A program made the translations under genes and the position numbers. The notes beneath the pieces were generated by a model. It was not told the origin of the DNA. It worked only from the letters and a program-made list of their open reading frames with translations, and did not search any database. Source: Sarcomyxa edulis (taxonomy: Eukaryota; Basidiomycota; Agaricomycetes; Agaricales; Mycenaceae). From it: a stretch of DNA of 64,000 bases. Location of the stretch: the NCBI GenBank assembly GCA_009761415.1, contig QUOL01000014.1:124001-188000 (forward strand), read 5' to 3'. Below are positions 11,483 through 23,530 of the stretch, piece by piece (within the stretch, counting starts at the first letter, position 1; each line of letters begins with the position of its first letter).

Positions 11483-14354
11483 ATGTCTGTTTCTGAGAAA
11501 GACAGTGCGGAGAAAGGTAGCCTGGACACCAAGGAAGGCTATCTGGCAAATGTCGTACCGGTTGAAGAGAAAGTTGTCGACAATCGCGGCCTTTCGACCG
11601 GCGGAACCACTCGCGGCCTGACTCCGCGACACATTCAACTGATAGGTATCGGTTCTACGATTGGGTGAGTAGCGCGTGTCGGTTTATTAGATTCTTAAAG
11701 CTGAGGTATTCGTTTCTTGAACAGTACAGGACTATACATCGGTGTAAGCTTTTGATATTTTTCTCTGAAGCCTTATCTTGAGCTGTCGTTTTCTGTAGTC
11801 AGGAAGATCTCTTTTACATGCAGGACCTTTGGGCGCTCTCATTGCCTATATGCTCTAGTTTGTATTTCCCTACTGCCTTGAGCTCACATGCTCATATCTA
11901 TTTAGCTCCGTCATTCTTTGGGGTGTGTGTCAAGGGACAGGGTGAGCCATTAATCCAGGTCCTGTAGAAGCTATCGATTGTAATTCCTATTGTAGAGAAA
12001 TGGGAACATTTATGCCCGTAACAGGCGGTTATGTCTACTGGGCAACGCGCTGGGTAGACCCTGGTAAGTCCAATTTGTAGCTAATCTCTGGATTTTGACC
12101 TGACTCTGAGACATATTACAGCCGCTGGAACCGCTATTGGTAAGTGCGATTATGATGCGTCCGTGATTAGACTCATAACCATCTTTACCTTCAGGATGGA
12201 ATTATTTCTGTATGTCAGCCAGGTCTTCTTCCAGCGATATGTCCTGACGCAATAACGAATAACAGATGCTGCCTCCATGTTTGCAGCGGCTGATGTTGTA
12301 GCGATCGTCGGTCTCTTCGGGTGAGAGAGAACGTCGTATTTTCTTTCGCGTGTACAATTTTTGACCTTCTGATCGTAGATATTGGTGGCCCGACGTTTCT
12401 CCAGCGGCTTGTAAGCTTCCCATCTCTGCAAGTCGTGTATCGCGTATTGACCACCATTGGACTCACAGGGGTCGGCTTAGCTCTGGGTATATTCATTCTC
12501 TTGAACGTATTCCATGTCAAATTCTTTGGCGAATCCGAGTTCTACTTTGCTAGTCTCAAAGTCATCCTTCTACTTGGATTAGTCTTGATGACCTTCGTGA
12601 TTATGCTCGGTGGCAACCCAGACCACGATCGTGTCGGCTTCAGGTGCGTCTGACAGCCCTAAATTACTTCTCATTTGTATTCACCAACAATCTTACAGGT
12701 ACTGGAAGAATGTAGGCGTTTGGAATTTTCTTGCACCATCAATCTAATGTCGGTACACAGCCTGGTCCAATGGCTGAATACGTCGAAACGGGCAATCTGG
12801 GCCGTTTCCTCGGCTTTTGGGCGGTATTCAAAGTCGCTGCCTATTCTCTAGGTGGCCCCGAATTTGTTTCCATCTGTGCGGCAGAGGCCATTCGTCCGTA
12901 CCGTAGCATCCCCAAGGTACATTCAACGTCCTTCTATACATGTTCACTCACATGACAGATCTTATTTGATAAACCCATTAGGCCACTCGCGCAGTCCTTT
13001 TCCGACTAGCCTTCTTCTTCTTCTTCGGTATACTCGCTATTGGTATCTTGGTTCCTTACGACGATCCGCTTCTGATCGACGCCGTCGCTAATGGTGTCGG
13101 TGCAAATGCCTCGCCATATGTTGTTGGAATGAAGCGTGTTGGAATCAAGATTCTACCCGACATTTTGTACGTTGCAAACAATCTCCATATGTCCTTGAAA
13201 TCTCATCTCATTATCGTTCTGTTAACAGCAACGCAGTCGTCATTACGTCGGCACTGTCCTGCTCCAACGGTGAGACTCGACCCTGAGGTCCCAGTTGTAT
13301 TTTCTGACGGGAATCGTGTTCCTATCAGGTCTTATTTTTGTGGCCACCCGAGTCATGCACTCGTTAGCCGTATCAGGGCAAGCGCCTGCGATCTTCAAAT
13401 ATACGACCAAGAGGGGAGTGCCCATCTACGCTTTCGCATTGACTCTAGCTATCCAATGTCTTGGTTTCATGAGTCTGTCGCCGCGTCATTTACTCCAGCA
13501 ATTTTTTGACTGACTGCTTCGTTAGCCATCAATAACAAGGCCTCTACTGTGTTCACATGGCTCATTAATCTCAGTAGTGTCGCCCAGCGTGCGTACTCAA
13601 GCTTCCATTTTGTGTGGCAATCTAACCTTATACCTATTCTATCTAGTTCTCAACTATGTCAGTCACCTGTTTACTAACTAGCACTTGGCACGATCACCCT
13701 TAACCTCTCTGCGAGCAGGTCGCTATTTGCATCACAACTCTCCGTTTCCGGGCCGGGCTCAAGGCTCAAGGAATCGATATCAAGGATCTTCCATGGCAAG
13801 GATGGCACACTGTTCCATACATCTGGTTCTCTCTCTCTTTCCTCATCCTCATTGTCATAACCCAAGGATGGAATGTCTTCGTCAATGTATGTTGCTCCGT
13901 CTCTACCGGCGTGTAACCACGCGCTTATTCTTCTCATCTACTCAGGGAGCTTGGGACACACAGGATTTCCTCACCGACTACTTCGGTATTGGTAATGATC
14001 CTCACTAGTATCATCGTCAAGGTTTCGAAAATCTGATTTGTCCCTCGTTCCTTTCACAGCATTTGTGACCGTCGTATATTTCGGTTAGTGCCACGTTTTG
14101 ATCCTCCTTTGGATTGTTTGTGCTGATCGATATTAGGCTGGAAATTGTGGCACAAGACAAAGATCGTCGGTGTTCACGAGATGGACTTTGTGACCCATGT
14201 AGCGGAACTGGATGCTTACGAACAGAAATGTGCCGAAGAGTGAGTCTATGTGTCGCTCTCTCTATCGTTCACTGCCTGATTATATTTTTGCTTTCTTCGC
14301 AGGCAACCAGTACCCGTCAATGCTTGGGGTCGCCTCATGGACTATCTCTTCTAA
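11483..14354 (+). CDS. Amino-acid permease (APC superfamily, YAT/AAP type)
   Basis: A plasma-membrane amino-acid/proton symporter. A hydrophilic N-terminus (MSVSEKDSAEKGSLDTK) leads into LTPRHIQLIGIGSTIG, and spliced exons continue GTGLYIGSGRSLLHAGPLGA, the hallmark first membrane segment of fungal AAPs. Later parts include EMGTFMPVTGGYVYWATRWV and VKFFGESEFYFASLKV. GPEFVSICAAEAIRPYRSIP matches the usual GxElvgiaAgEa..P motif, followed by FVATRVMHSLAVSGQAPAIF. The end is VNAWGRLMDYLF with TAA at 14354. About 15 short exons all rejoin in frame, for example SPAAW-VGLALG across an intron at about 12412. Length and 12-segment layout fit a complete transporter of roughly 540 residues. Substrate range cannot be read from sequence. 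Confidence 0.88.
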
Positions 14355-14491
14355 GAGCTTGTTGTTTTGTTTGTTCCGATAGTCGTAGAGTATTTGTACG
14401 TCAGATAATGCATTCCTTTTCTCTCTCTCATTCAACTGAGAATCCATATGGTACATTGCACATAATTTGAAATTATCCGGACGAAGTGAGA

Positions 14492-15838
14492 TCATACCTT
14501 GGTAGGAGGCCGGTAGGAGGTATATGCCACTGCGTGCTGAGGCAAGAGCCGCGCTGGGTCGGCCTCGTCAATAGCAGCTATCTCTTCTGTAGTCAAAGGA
14601 GCTGAAACATTGACATTGGACTTAGTTAGACCGATTCGAGCTTGACACAACACTCACGAAGATCGAAAACGTCCAAATATTCCTTCAGCCGGGATTGGGT
14701 CTTAGTCGTGCTGTCAAGTTGTAAGTTATACGTGCCAAGATTGCGAGGAGTTTCACATACGTCACGATAGTAGCACCTTTGCTCAATACCCAGCTGAACA
14801 GAACTTGGGCAGGAGTCGCGCCGATACGTTCAGCAGCTGCATTGACAGGTCCGTCAACAGGTCCTCCGGTGTTCTTGGTTAATGAGCTTGAATTCGAGAC
14901 GTGAAGATCAGTTTTGAGGAAGCACTGTGTGAGATAAAGAGGATTGGAATTACACTAGAGAAGTATAGGCTTGCACGACGATTTCGTTCTTGAGGCAGTA
15001 TTCCATGACAGGCTTCGCGTCGGCCCAATTGTAGGGGTGTAATTTGATCTTTCGAAAAAAGCATGGACGTAAGCGGTAGACTCTAACAACTACAACTGAA
15101 GTGGGAGCATACCTGATTGACTGCAGGCTTTATCTTGGCGGTTTTCATGAGGGTTTCGAACAATGCCACATCAAAGTGACTGACGCCTAGACTCCTGAGA
15201 AGATACATGATCATGTTGAGAGTCTGGACATCGTTGCGGACATTTATGACGGTGCTTACTTGGTGAGCCCGTCCTCCTTGACTTTCTCAAAGTCTTTCCA
15301 GACTTCCGCAAGGCTACTGTCGGCAGGTATCATTATAGGGTGATGCAGCATGTACACGTCAACGTAGTCGAGTTCAAGCTGGATGTTTACGGTACGTCCT
15401 AGTGAGTATTCTTCTGATATATCAAGTAATGCAGAGAACTACCTTGTCGAGGCTCTTTCTGACCTCTTCTTGAACGTTTCCACCATCCCATTTTGTCAAT
15501 ACATAAACATCGGAGCGCTTCAGACCGAGATCTTTGATAGCCTGTCCTACGCTGTGTTCGTTCTCGTATACTGAACGCTTTTAGTAGGATTGCGTAGAGA
15601 GGTCGAGGATTAATGGCTCACGAGGGGCGGTATCAATGAACGTAAAACCAGCTTGAAGAGCGTCTTTGACATTGTCAACCGCCTCTTTCCGGAGAAGTGC
15701 CGTTCCAGTTCCGAATGCAATAGCAGGTATCTAGATGAGTATATATATGAGTATAGAGACTTATGATAGGAAAGTTCATAGCTGTTGAGACAATGGTACC
15801 TTGTTCCCGTCGTTGAGAGTCAATAGTCCAAAAGGCAT
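14492..15838 (-). CDS. Aldo/keto reductase 1 (AKR1)
   Basis: An NADPH-dependent aldo/keto reductase with a TIM barrel. It starts MPFGLLTLNDGNK at 15838; the next exon gives IPAIAFGTGTALLRKEAVDN and then AGFTFIDTAP, the family N-terminal signature with the catalytic Asp. The end reads AIDEADPARLLPQHAVAYTS and stops at TGA 14492. Four or more small introns split it. It is a clear paralogue of AKR2 at 38171-39452: both start MPxGxLxLNDGN, share intron positions and share the AIDEADPxRLLPQ tail, but AKR1 has a longer C-terminus. Substrate unknown. It reads towards the permease gene. Upstream lies the broken AKR tail at 16140-16690, so at least one extra AKR copy once stood here. Confidence 0.85.
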
Positions 15839-16139
15839 TGTGATATTGTGTTGAAGTCGTACGTTCGGAGGGAATATGAGGGGCCTACTTATAGGAAAAC
15901 AATGCTGTCTCGGAAGTGAACCGAGAGATCGTGAACGACGTTACGGGTCCAGTGCGTTTTTCGTGTATGACTCGGAAGTACACCGAGGGATTTCTGGTGT
16001 CTAGAATATGGAATGAATGATGGAAGGGAAGAAGGGAGCGTTCGCGTCAGAAATTAACAGCAGGTCTCGGACTCAAATTTGTGCGAGTGTCTAAGTATGT
16101 GGCCTCGCACCGCCAAGAGTGATGTTTAGATGTAATTTT

Positions 16140-16690
16140 TCAGCTTCGAATGCAATCATTCCGGAATCTCCATGCCATTTGGGAAATAATGGCTAGTATG
16201 CATTCAAGGAACAAGATATCAAGATGATACACAATCACCGGTTTGCAGTGCTTCCAATTGCATAACGAAGCTAAAGGACACTGATCCAAACAGGTACAAT
16301 GCACTTCGAATATCTGCACAACCACAACCATATTCCTTGTCAATTGCAAGCTCGCACCACAAATCAGAACGAACAATTCGTACCATTTGAAGAGCCTGGA
16401 TTGTGACAGCCTGTTGAAAAAGAAAGGCGGCTCGGGTCTATGTCACGGTCGTCAATTGCAGATAATCATCCAGTCGTCACGGTTAAAGGCGCTACATACC
16501 ATGATGCAATGAATATCCATCAGTGACAAGTTGGCATCTGCCAGGAGTGATAATACGCACACAGATCAGCGACACATAGGTACTTTCGAAAACGTGATTG
16601 GGTCCTCATCCTTCCATGCATTCGATTAGTAGGTAAGACCAGGCTAGAATGTACACTAGGACATCCTTTTCCGACCGTAACGCGTCCTTC
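16140..16690 (-). pseudogene. Decayed 3' tail of an aldo/keto reductase, closest to AKR2
   Basis: Reading the minus strand, this stretch aligns with AKR2 from its penultimate exons through its stop and about 130 nt of 3' UTR. Matching points are TACCTAxxxGTCGCTGATCT (16580 area), TAGCGCCTTT, ATCTGCAATTGACGA, GACCCxAGCCGCC and CAGGCTGTCACAATC. The AKR2 stop TAG is CAG here. The GT and AG of one intron are lost, but the intron bodies are still present, so this arose by DNA duplication, not by retroposition. No upstream AKR exons were found. It is closer to AKR2 than to its neighbour AKR1. No product is expected. Confidence 0.7.
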
Positions 16691-17380
16691 TACCTCGGAA
16701 AAGAGGAAAAGTCGACCATGCACTAGACTGTGACGAAAGAATAGACGGCGTTCGACGATGCGGAGTTTGAGGCGTTGTACATGTATCAGGTTGAAGTAGC
16801 GTTGGGAAGGGGGGAATCGTTTGGCATTTCCAGGATGTGCTATAGACTAGTTTGGAGTTTGAAATCGTGAAGAGTACTCATGATGGGGTTTGGAACAAGC
16901 TGAAGTGATTTCTGAGCACAGAGCAAAACGCAGAAGCCCGAGGTATGTCCTAGAAAGGCAACTCCCCGGCCCAATCCGGCCACGCCGGCCAGTCAAGGCG
17001 ACCTTACACCAAATTTCGATCGGAAGCTCACAACGACAAGACCTCCTCAAGGTGAGCCCCCCCGTTCGATTTATACAGAGAGAATTGCTGCTGGAAGGTG
17101 CTATCAACGTCAATGAACCACTGAGAAGTGGAATGGGAGGTGGATTGGGAAGGGAAGAGATGGATTGGGCCGGGATGTTGTGGATGGAGTTGGGTTGGGA
17201 AAAGTCAGGATATGGATTTGGATGTGGTGGAACGGATGTGCGTTGGAAGGGTGTCCTGGACGAATGGTTGGATGGGATAGCACCCGACAGCAGCTGCAGA
17301 TTCTCTCATTTCGAACCCATATCTATATCTATTGCTGATTGAACTAACTAACCCACCTTCCCCTCCTACCACAGACCCTC
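16691..17380 (+). promoter_or_regulatory. Upstream region of uL23, possible 5' UTR intron
   Basis: No gene is seen. A donor-like CAAG/GTGAGC at 17052 and an acceptor CCACAG at 17374, seven bases before the uL23 ATG, suggest a 5' UTR intron of about 320 nt, as is frequent in ribosomal protein genes. G-rich GGATTGGG-type motifs fill 17130-17220. This is inference from splice-site pattern only. Confidence 0.35.
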
Positions 17381-18123
17381 ATGGCCACCACAAAAACTCC
17401 CAAGGGCAAAGCCTCCTCGGCCAAGAAGTCCTCCCCCAAGGACACCAAAGCCAAAGCCGCCAAAAAAGCCGCTCTCCAGGGCGCTCACTCGCATGCCGCA
17501 CGTAAAGTCAGACACTCGGTATCTTTCCACCGACCCAAGACCCTCCGTCTTGCCCGTGAGCCAAAATACCCACGCAAGTCGATTCCTCATGCACCGAGGA
17601 TGGATCAGTTCAGGACGATTGTCTCGTGAGTAGTTCTTTCGCTCTTTGCTGTCTTTTCTCTTTCTCTTGTGTTGCATTGCGTTGCGAAGGGAACTTGGGG
17701 ATGAGAGTAGGACCGAGACTAATGGAGACGTTGTTTTTGTGCTGGTACAGGCCTCTGAACACTGAATCCGCCATGAAGAAGATTGAGGAACACAACACCC
17801 TCGTCTTCATCGTTGATATCAAATCCAACAAGCGTCAGATCAAGGATGCCGTTAAGAAGTTGTATGATGTCCAGGCTGCCAAGGTTAACACGCTTATCCG
17901 GTGAGTCTTCCCCTTCCGCCCTTGTTTGTGGTCTTGCCATATCTAATATGCGTATCTTCCTTTTAGACCGGACGGAAAGAAGAAGGCCTATGTACGGTTG
18001 ACGGCTGACCACGATGCTTTGGATGTGGCCAACAAGGTGCGTTTCCCTTCTCCCTGCCCTCTCAGATTCCCATACTGACGATGCAATTCCCTTTTTTTCT
18101 CATAACAGATCGGTTTCATCTAA
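17381..18123 (+). CDS. rpl25: 60S ribosomal protein uL23 (RPL23a/L25)
   Basis: A large-subunit ribosomal protein that binds 25S rRNA near the exit tunnel. Four exons give one protein: 17381-17625, 17751-17900, 17967-18036 and 18109-18123. The N-terminus is Lys/Ala-rich ([16 protein letters not shown]). The conserved part holds [55 protein letters not shown] and [20 protein letters not shown], and the end is [20 protein letters not shown] then VANKIGFI. All are diagnostic for eukaryotic L23a/L25. Length (about 159 residues) is normal. Introns are canonical, and the last exon codes only five codons including the stop. Confidence 0.95.
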
Positions 18124-19191
18124 ACTACTCACCTGTACTTAGCTGATACCATGATTGATGATGATCTTGTCTCTTGGGAGCACTTCGGATTCGTTGTGTC
18201 ACGGTCTTCGTCCTCATCCTCCATCTCGTATGCTCTTCTACCTACTAGGCCATGCATCATATGCCACTCTTCTCGCCTCTCTGCATCTCGGTTTTCTTTC
18301 TTATAATGCGCATGTCGTTGTGGATTATCGATGCTCTGTCAATGGACGTAGAGGTATACCTAAGTACTTGAGAGTCTTTGTGCCGTTTGGAAGACTTCTC
18401 TTGTACTAAGACTGAGAACACGAAGACAAATTTAGATGTTACGATCTCAAGGTCGTGTGCCAGCTGCAGATAGTTTTGGTCATTCAATGGTATCTGTCCG
18501 GCCTCTGTCAAGGTCGCATCATTCCAGTTTAGTACCGTCTCGACGTCGACGAAGCAGACATCCACCAGCACATCAACTGATTCTGCTGGTTTGAGTTACT
18601 TGCATGCATCACTCTACTAAGTGTGTATTATAGATAGCAGGCCCAATTATAACCTCTCGATTGTATACTGACTCTCGGCCATGCCAGTGGCACCCAATGA
18701 CAATGACCCACATTAGAGGCATGGTTCTTGCTCAGTTACTGTCAAGTCTATGGTATGGATTGCAGATCATTTCGAGTCGGCCTCCTGGGTTGAGTAACAG
18801 CCGAAGTTGTTGAGAGATGGGCTGTCGTATAAAACTTGAGCCCAGCCCCGCAGTCCGTCCGTGGGATCACCTTGTATCCACGGTGGTCGTCAGGTCAAAC
18901 GAAAAGCAGCAGCAGCGCTGGTTCAAGGAAAGGTGAAAAGGCTTTTGAGTTAGGATGTACTGTATACTAGGATGTACATATGTAGGGTAGTTGTTGTATT
19001 CTTCGAGTGTTTCATAGAAAGATGAATGCAGTGAAGTTGAGATTTTTCTGATCGCGTCTCCAATTTGTTGCGTCTTGCTGCCATCCTGTCTCGCCAACGT
19101 TAACGCTTCCTCCAACTATCCTGCTCTCAGTAGCACACCCACACTCATTCTCTCTCTGAAACTATAGCAGACTATCCTGCTATCGCACACA
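18124..19191. other. Intergenic region with an unexplained minus-strand coding-like fragment
   Basis: Mostly without genes. On the minus strand, about 18571-18430 reads as a protein-like piece (VDVETVLNWNDATLTEAGQI, NDQNYLQLAHDLE) without a start exon or partner. It may be a gene relic or chance. The last 100 bp before 19192 is CT-rich and should be the mucin promoter. Confidence 0.35.
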
Positions 19192-22100
19192 ATGCACCTG
19201 GCTATTTATCCTCTTTTCGCTCTAGCAATCGCATCTCTCGTCAACGCTTCTTCCCATTCTTCAGCTTCAACTTCAATCTCTCATGCTCGTCGCTCCTTGT
19301 CCCTAAGGAGCGCCAATGCACTTCGTGCGCAGGCTGGACGTAGAGATCTCCTTTCTGATGTCGTTGGTGAGTGCCATACTCACCTACATCTTTGACTGCT
19401 AATTCGAACGACAACCATAGGTGCCTTGGGTGATGTACTCGACCCGGTAACGAGCCTCGTAGGCGACGTAACGAGCGACGTTGGAGACGTCGTGTCGGGA
19501 GTCACTAGTGGTGTTGGGGATGTGGTTTCTGCCGTAACGAGTGTTCTAGCGCCTACATCTGTTACCACCACCTCGACCTCTGACTCGTCCAGCGCGTCCA
19601 GTACGATATCGTCTGATTCTAGTTCAGCCAGTTCGACTTCTGACTCCAGTTCAGCAGTTAGTTCGACTTCAGACTCGTCCAGTACGACATCTACCTCTGA
19701 CTCCAGTTCAGCCAGTACGACTACTGACTCCACCTCAGCAGCCAGCGCGACTTCCGACTCTAGTTCAGCATCCGCATCAGCCTCGTCAAGTACGACTGCA
19801 ATTTCTGACTTTACCTCAGCTAGTTCAACTGCTGACTCCGCCTCAGCCTCCAGCTCGGCTAGTACGACAGACTCTTCCAGTACGACTGCAACCTCTGCCT
19901 CTGTTTCAACCAGTGCATCTTCTGATTCTTCCACTTCTGACTCCTCCACAATAGCAAGTGCTAGCGCTAGCGCAACTGATTCGTCCAGCTCCAGTGCCTC
20001 CAGTGCAGCATCAGATTCGTCTAGTACGACATCAACCGACGCAAGCTCAGCCAGCACAACCGATTCTAGCTCAGCCAGCGCGACCGACTCTGCTACCACC
20101 GTAACCGTAACCATAACCTCTGACTCTAGCGCCTCCACCACCTCTGCCTCCAGCAGTGGCGGCGACATCCTCTCCAGCATCATCTCCGGCCTAACCAGCG
20201 CCGTCGGCGTCGTCACCAGCGATGTCGGTAGCGTCGTTTCGGTAGCTACAAGTGATGTAGGGAGTATCGTCTCAGTAGCGACGAGTGCTGTCGGCAGCAT
20301 CGTTTCTGTGGCGACTAGTGATGTCGGGAGCATTGTCTCAGTCGCTACGAGTGATGTTGGGAGTATAGTCTCAGTCGCTACGAGTGATGTTGGGAGCGTG
20401 CTTTCAACACCCACTCCGACGGTTACGAGTAGTGGGGATGCGGTGAGCAGTGGTGTTACGGACGCGCCGAGCAGTGCGATCACGGACGTGTCGAGCAGTG
20501 TGATTACCGACGCACCGAGCAGTGTGATTACCGATGCGCCAAGCAGCGTTATTACCGACGCGCCGAGCAGTGGTATCACCGACGTGCCAAGCAGTATTTT
20601 CTCGTCTGCCGCGTCGTCCTCAGCTTCCTCTGACGGTGGTTTCCTCTCGAGCATCATCAGCGGTCTTTCCAGCATCTTCGATCCCTCGTCCGCTCTATCG
20701 AGCACGGAAGCGGTCTCATCGAGTACGGTATTCTCATCAGGCACAGACTCATCGGCGTTCTCCTCTACCTCCGATAGTGGGATCCTCAGCAGTATCGTGA
20801 GCAATCTCACTAGCGACCTCGGCATCACGTCGACTGTTAGTTCTAGTGGAAATGTCACCGATAGTGGGAGTTTGCCGCCTGTTACGATCACTTTCTCTGC
20901 GTCGTGAGTGATCATTTCTATGAACTTGGAGTATTGTGTTGTTGAACTTGTTTTGTACTTCAGCTCGGTATCTGCGACTGGTAGTGTCAACGCGACCGAT
21001 AGTATCTTCTCGGGCAATGTCACTTCCACGTTCAGTGCTTCCGCTAGTATCATCACCGGCGCACCAAACTCCTCCCTCCCCTTCTCCTTCACGGACACCG
21101 CTTCAGGCTCCCTCTCAGCCTCTGATTCGTTCAACATCAGCGCAACCGCATCTTCCAATGTAAGCGCCACTGCCGTCTCCAGCAGCATCGTAATCAGCTT
21201 CCCCAGCATCATCCCTTCCTCCTCATCCTCCGGAACCGCCGAAAGCGACCTCACCTCTAGTCTCACCGCCACTACCACACAAGTCGTCACCATCTCCTCA
21301 GTATTCACCTTCCTAACAGAAAGCACCCTCGCATTCACGTCCATCGCCGCACCCACCATCACACCCACGCAGACTGACCCAGACGCTCCCACATCGACTG
21401 TGCCCACTGCGACGAAAGCTGCGACGACTTTATCCGTAGCGCCATTGCCTACTGGTATGCCGTGGAGGATCTACCCGCATGATCCGTTGGACACGAGCCA
21501 AGATCTGTCTTCGTATACGTTGATTAGTATTCTGTTCAATGCGGAGTTGAATTGGCCGTTTGTGGTTGGGAACGACGTCTCGGCTAGTCAGATCTTTGCG
21601 TGGGTCCCGCCCATCATCTGCACGGCGCTCAATATTACCTGTACGTCTCATTCTTCTCCTCAGTCTGGTTCTTGTAATGATTAAAATTGACCGATATTCC
21701 CCTTGCGTATGTTTGCAGCGGACCAAGTCAAATCCTTCGTCGAACAAGTATACGTCCCTGATACATACAAATCTACTGCGGATACATCATTACTAGGGAC
21801 TACCTGGCTCGGTTACATCCCCTCAGACCTCGTCGACACACTCGCCGCCATGATCAAAGCCACCAACTCCTTGTTCTACACTGGTGTCCAAGACCCCGTC
21901 GCACAAGCCCTCGCCGCGCGTGTCGAACCTGGATTCGCCCTTGACTCCGTCGCAGATCCTAATTCAAGCACAGACGGTTCTTCGTTGAACGCATCTTCCT
22001 CATCTGGCTCGTCGAGTAGTAAATCCCGACAGGACGCCATTATAGGAGTCGTCAGCGCGTTGGGTGGAATCGCGTTGTTGGTATTATTGTTCCTACTCTG

Positions 22101-22410
22101 GAGGTCGTATAAACGTAGACAGGAATTAGCCCATAGACGGTTGGATGAACCCACGCAGGACGGTGGTGCGGCGGATTTCATTGGAGCAAGGCCGGATGGA
22201 AGGGACTTTGATCAGGATAGTGTGGGTGGTCAGAGACGAAGGAGTTTCTATTTTGCGGAGGATTCATTGAGGGGGTTCGGTGGGGAGAGGCAGGAGGAAG
22301 CGGTTTATGATAGTCGGGTGACTAGTCCGCAGATGAGGCAGAGGGCGCCTGTTATCGTTCCTGGAGCGATTTCGGCACCGATTCTGCAGCAGAGTAGTAT
22401 GAACTGGTAG
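19192..22410 (+). CDS. msb2: Ser/Thr-rich single-pass surface protein, Msb2-like signalling mucin
   Basis: Four exons (19192-19366, 19421-20903, 20964-21640, 21719-22410) code for about 1,000 residues. A signal peptide (MHLAIYPLFALAIASLVNAS) is followed by a very long Ser/Thr-rich, probably O-glycosylated region with two internal repeat blocks. A compact domain follows: SYTLISILFNAELNWPFVVG, SASQIFAWVPPIICTALNIT, SDQVKSFVEQVYVPDTYKS, TTWLGYIPSDLVDTLAAMIK and FYTG. From memory this matches the conserved extracellular domain next to the membrane in fungal Msb2/Hkr1. One membrane segment (AIIGVVSALGGIALLVLLFL) precedes a basic cytoplasmic tail of about 100 residues. Msb2 senses surface or osmotic cues upstream of Cdc42 and MAPK pathways. 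The call rests on architecture and domain recall, not a search. Confidence 0.68.
20215..20409 (+). repeat. 33-bp (11-residue) tandem repeat inside the mucin
   Basis: About six in-frame copies of the 11-residue unit TSDVGSIVSVA, with Asp/Ala and Ile/Val changes. The copies differ mainly at synonymous sites, so the protein repeat is kept while DNA drifts. Confidence 0.85.
20455..20598 (+). repeat. 24-bp (8-residue) tandem repeat inside the mucin
   Basis: Six copies of the 8-residue unit ITDAPSSV with small changes, directly after the 11-residue block. Confidence 0.8.
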
Positions 22411-23530
22411 AGTGGGGTTCACTCCGCTTTCTGCTAGTTTGTATTCTCTCTCTCCTTCTGACTTTCTCTGCACGACTGTTCTACGCTGTGACCACTGACA
22501 TTATGACGCTATGGATCCCTCCTCCCTATCCTTATCCTTCACGTATCTTCTCTCCTCGACCCTTCCGACCCTCAGCCTTCTCGACCTCCGACCTAACCCC
22601 CGACTCTGTAACACGACACCACACCTCAAAAAACCCATATACCTCTGGATGCGTTGTTGATGTTGCGGCTTTGGTTTTTCTTCTTCTCTTCTTCCCTCCG
22701 CTTCCGTCTTCTTCCCCCGGTGTTCTTCGAAGATTTTTTTGTGGGTGGGTTTGCATATCGACTTTAAATTATTACCTTTTTTTGTTTCTCTTGCTTTTAC
22801 TTCTACTTTCATCCTCCGGAGAGGTTCACACATAAGATGTTTTTTTGGGGATAGAGATGGGAGTGTAAACTGTGCGTTGCTGCTGGTTTAGTGACTCCTA
22901 GCATTGCATGCAGGTTGTGTTCTTGCTTTTTTTCTTGTTGTCAATTTCAATGGACATTATATGCATATGATCATCGATACTCATCAGCAGCTCAACTAAA
23001 CCATCGTCGTGTCCCCTTCCACTCTTGTTCAGGATTTTTTCCCTTTCCGGTTGTTCACTAATATAATTTTTTCTTTTTTTGCTTCATCTCGCAACCTCGT
23101 CTACATGGATGCTCACGCATATCATACTGCAGACAGACAGACAATCTTATCAATACTGATATCGCTGCGGTTTTCTTCACTCTCCTCATTTCTTGTTGTT
23201 TCCCTTGGCATGCAAACGGGCGGGTTCGTGGATCTCTTCTCTATGTACCCTCCTTTGATTTCATCTATGTTGATTTACTATGACTGGACTTATTCAGTGA
23301 TTTTTTCGATGATTTTCAAACTTCTCTCTCTCTTAGTCCGGACGGTGCGTTATAAAGCTGACTTCAGAAAAGTTGGACCTCTTGCAACATTACTGGAACC
23401 TGTCGCGGTTGCGTGGTTTGCAATACAGCAGTGACTTTCATCGTAATGGACGTGAGTGCTAGCTATTTGAGCAGTCTATTCGTGAAATAAGTACATCGTG
23501 AGTATTCCGTTATGAAGCAACGAAGCCCTA
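22411..23530. other. Pyrimidine-rich 3' and intergenic region
   Basis: Downstream of the mucin and downstream of the convergent DUF6604 gene. It is rich in CT and poly-T tracts. Short frames on both strands are low-complexity. No gene is supported. Confidence 0.55.

Noticed and set aside
19380..21407. 675-codon open frame on the minus strand
   Set aside because: It is antisense to the Ser/Thr-rich mucin. Ser/Thr codon runs rarely give stops on the other strand, and the translation is low-complexity Glu/Val/Leu with no family.
22488..22835. 115-codon plus-strand frame after the mucin
   Set aside because: Low-complexity CT-rich DNA; the frame is hydrophobic poly-Leu without a family.
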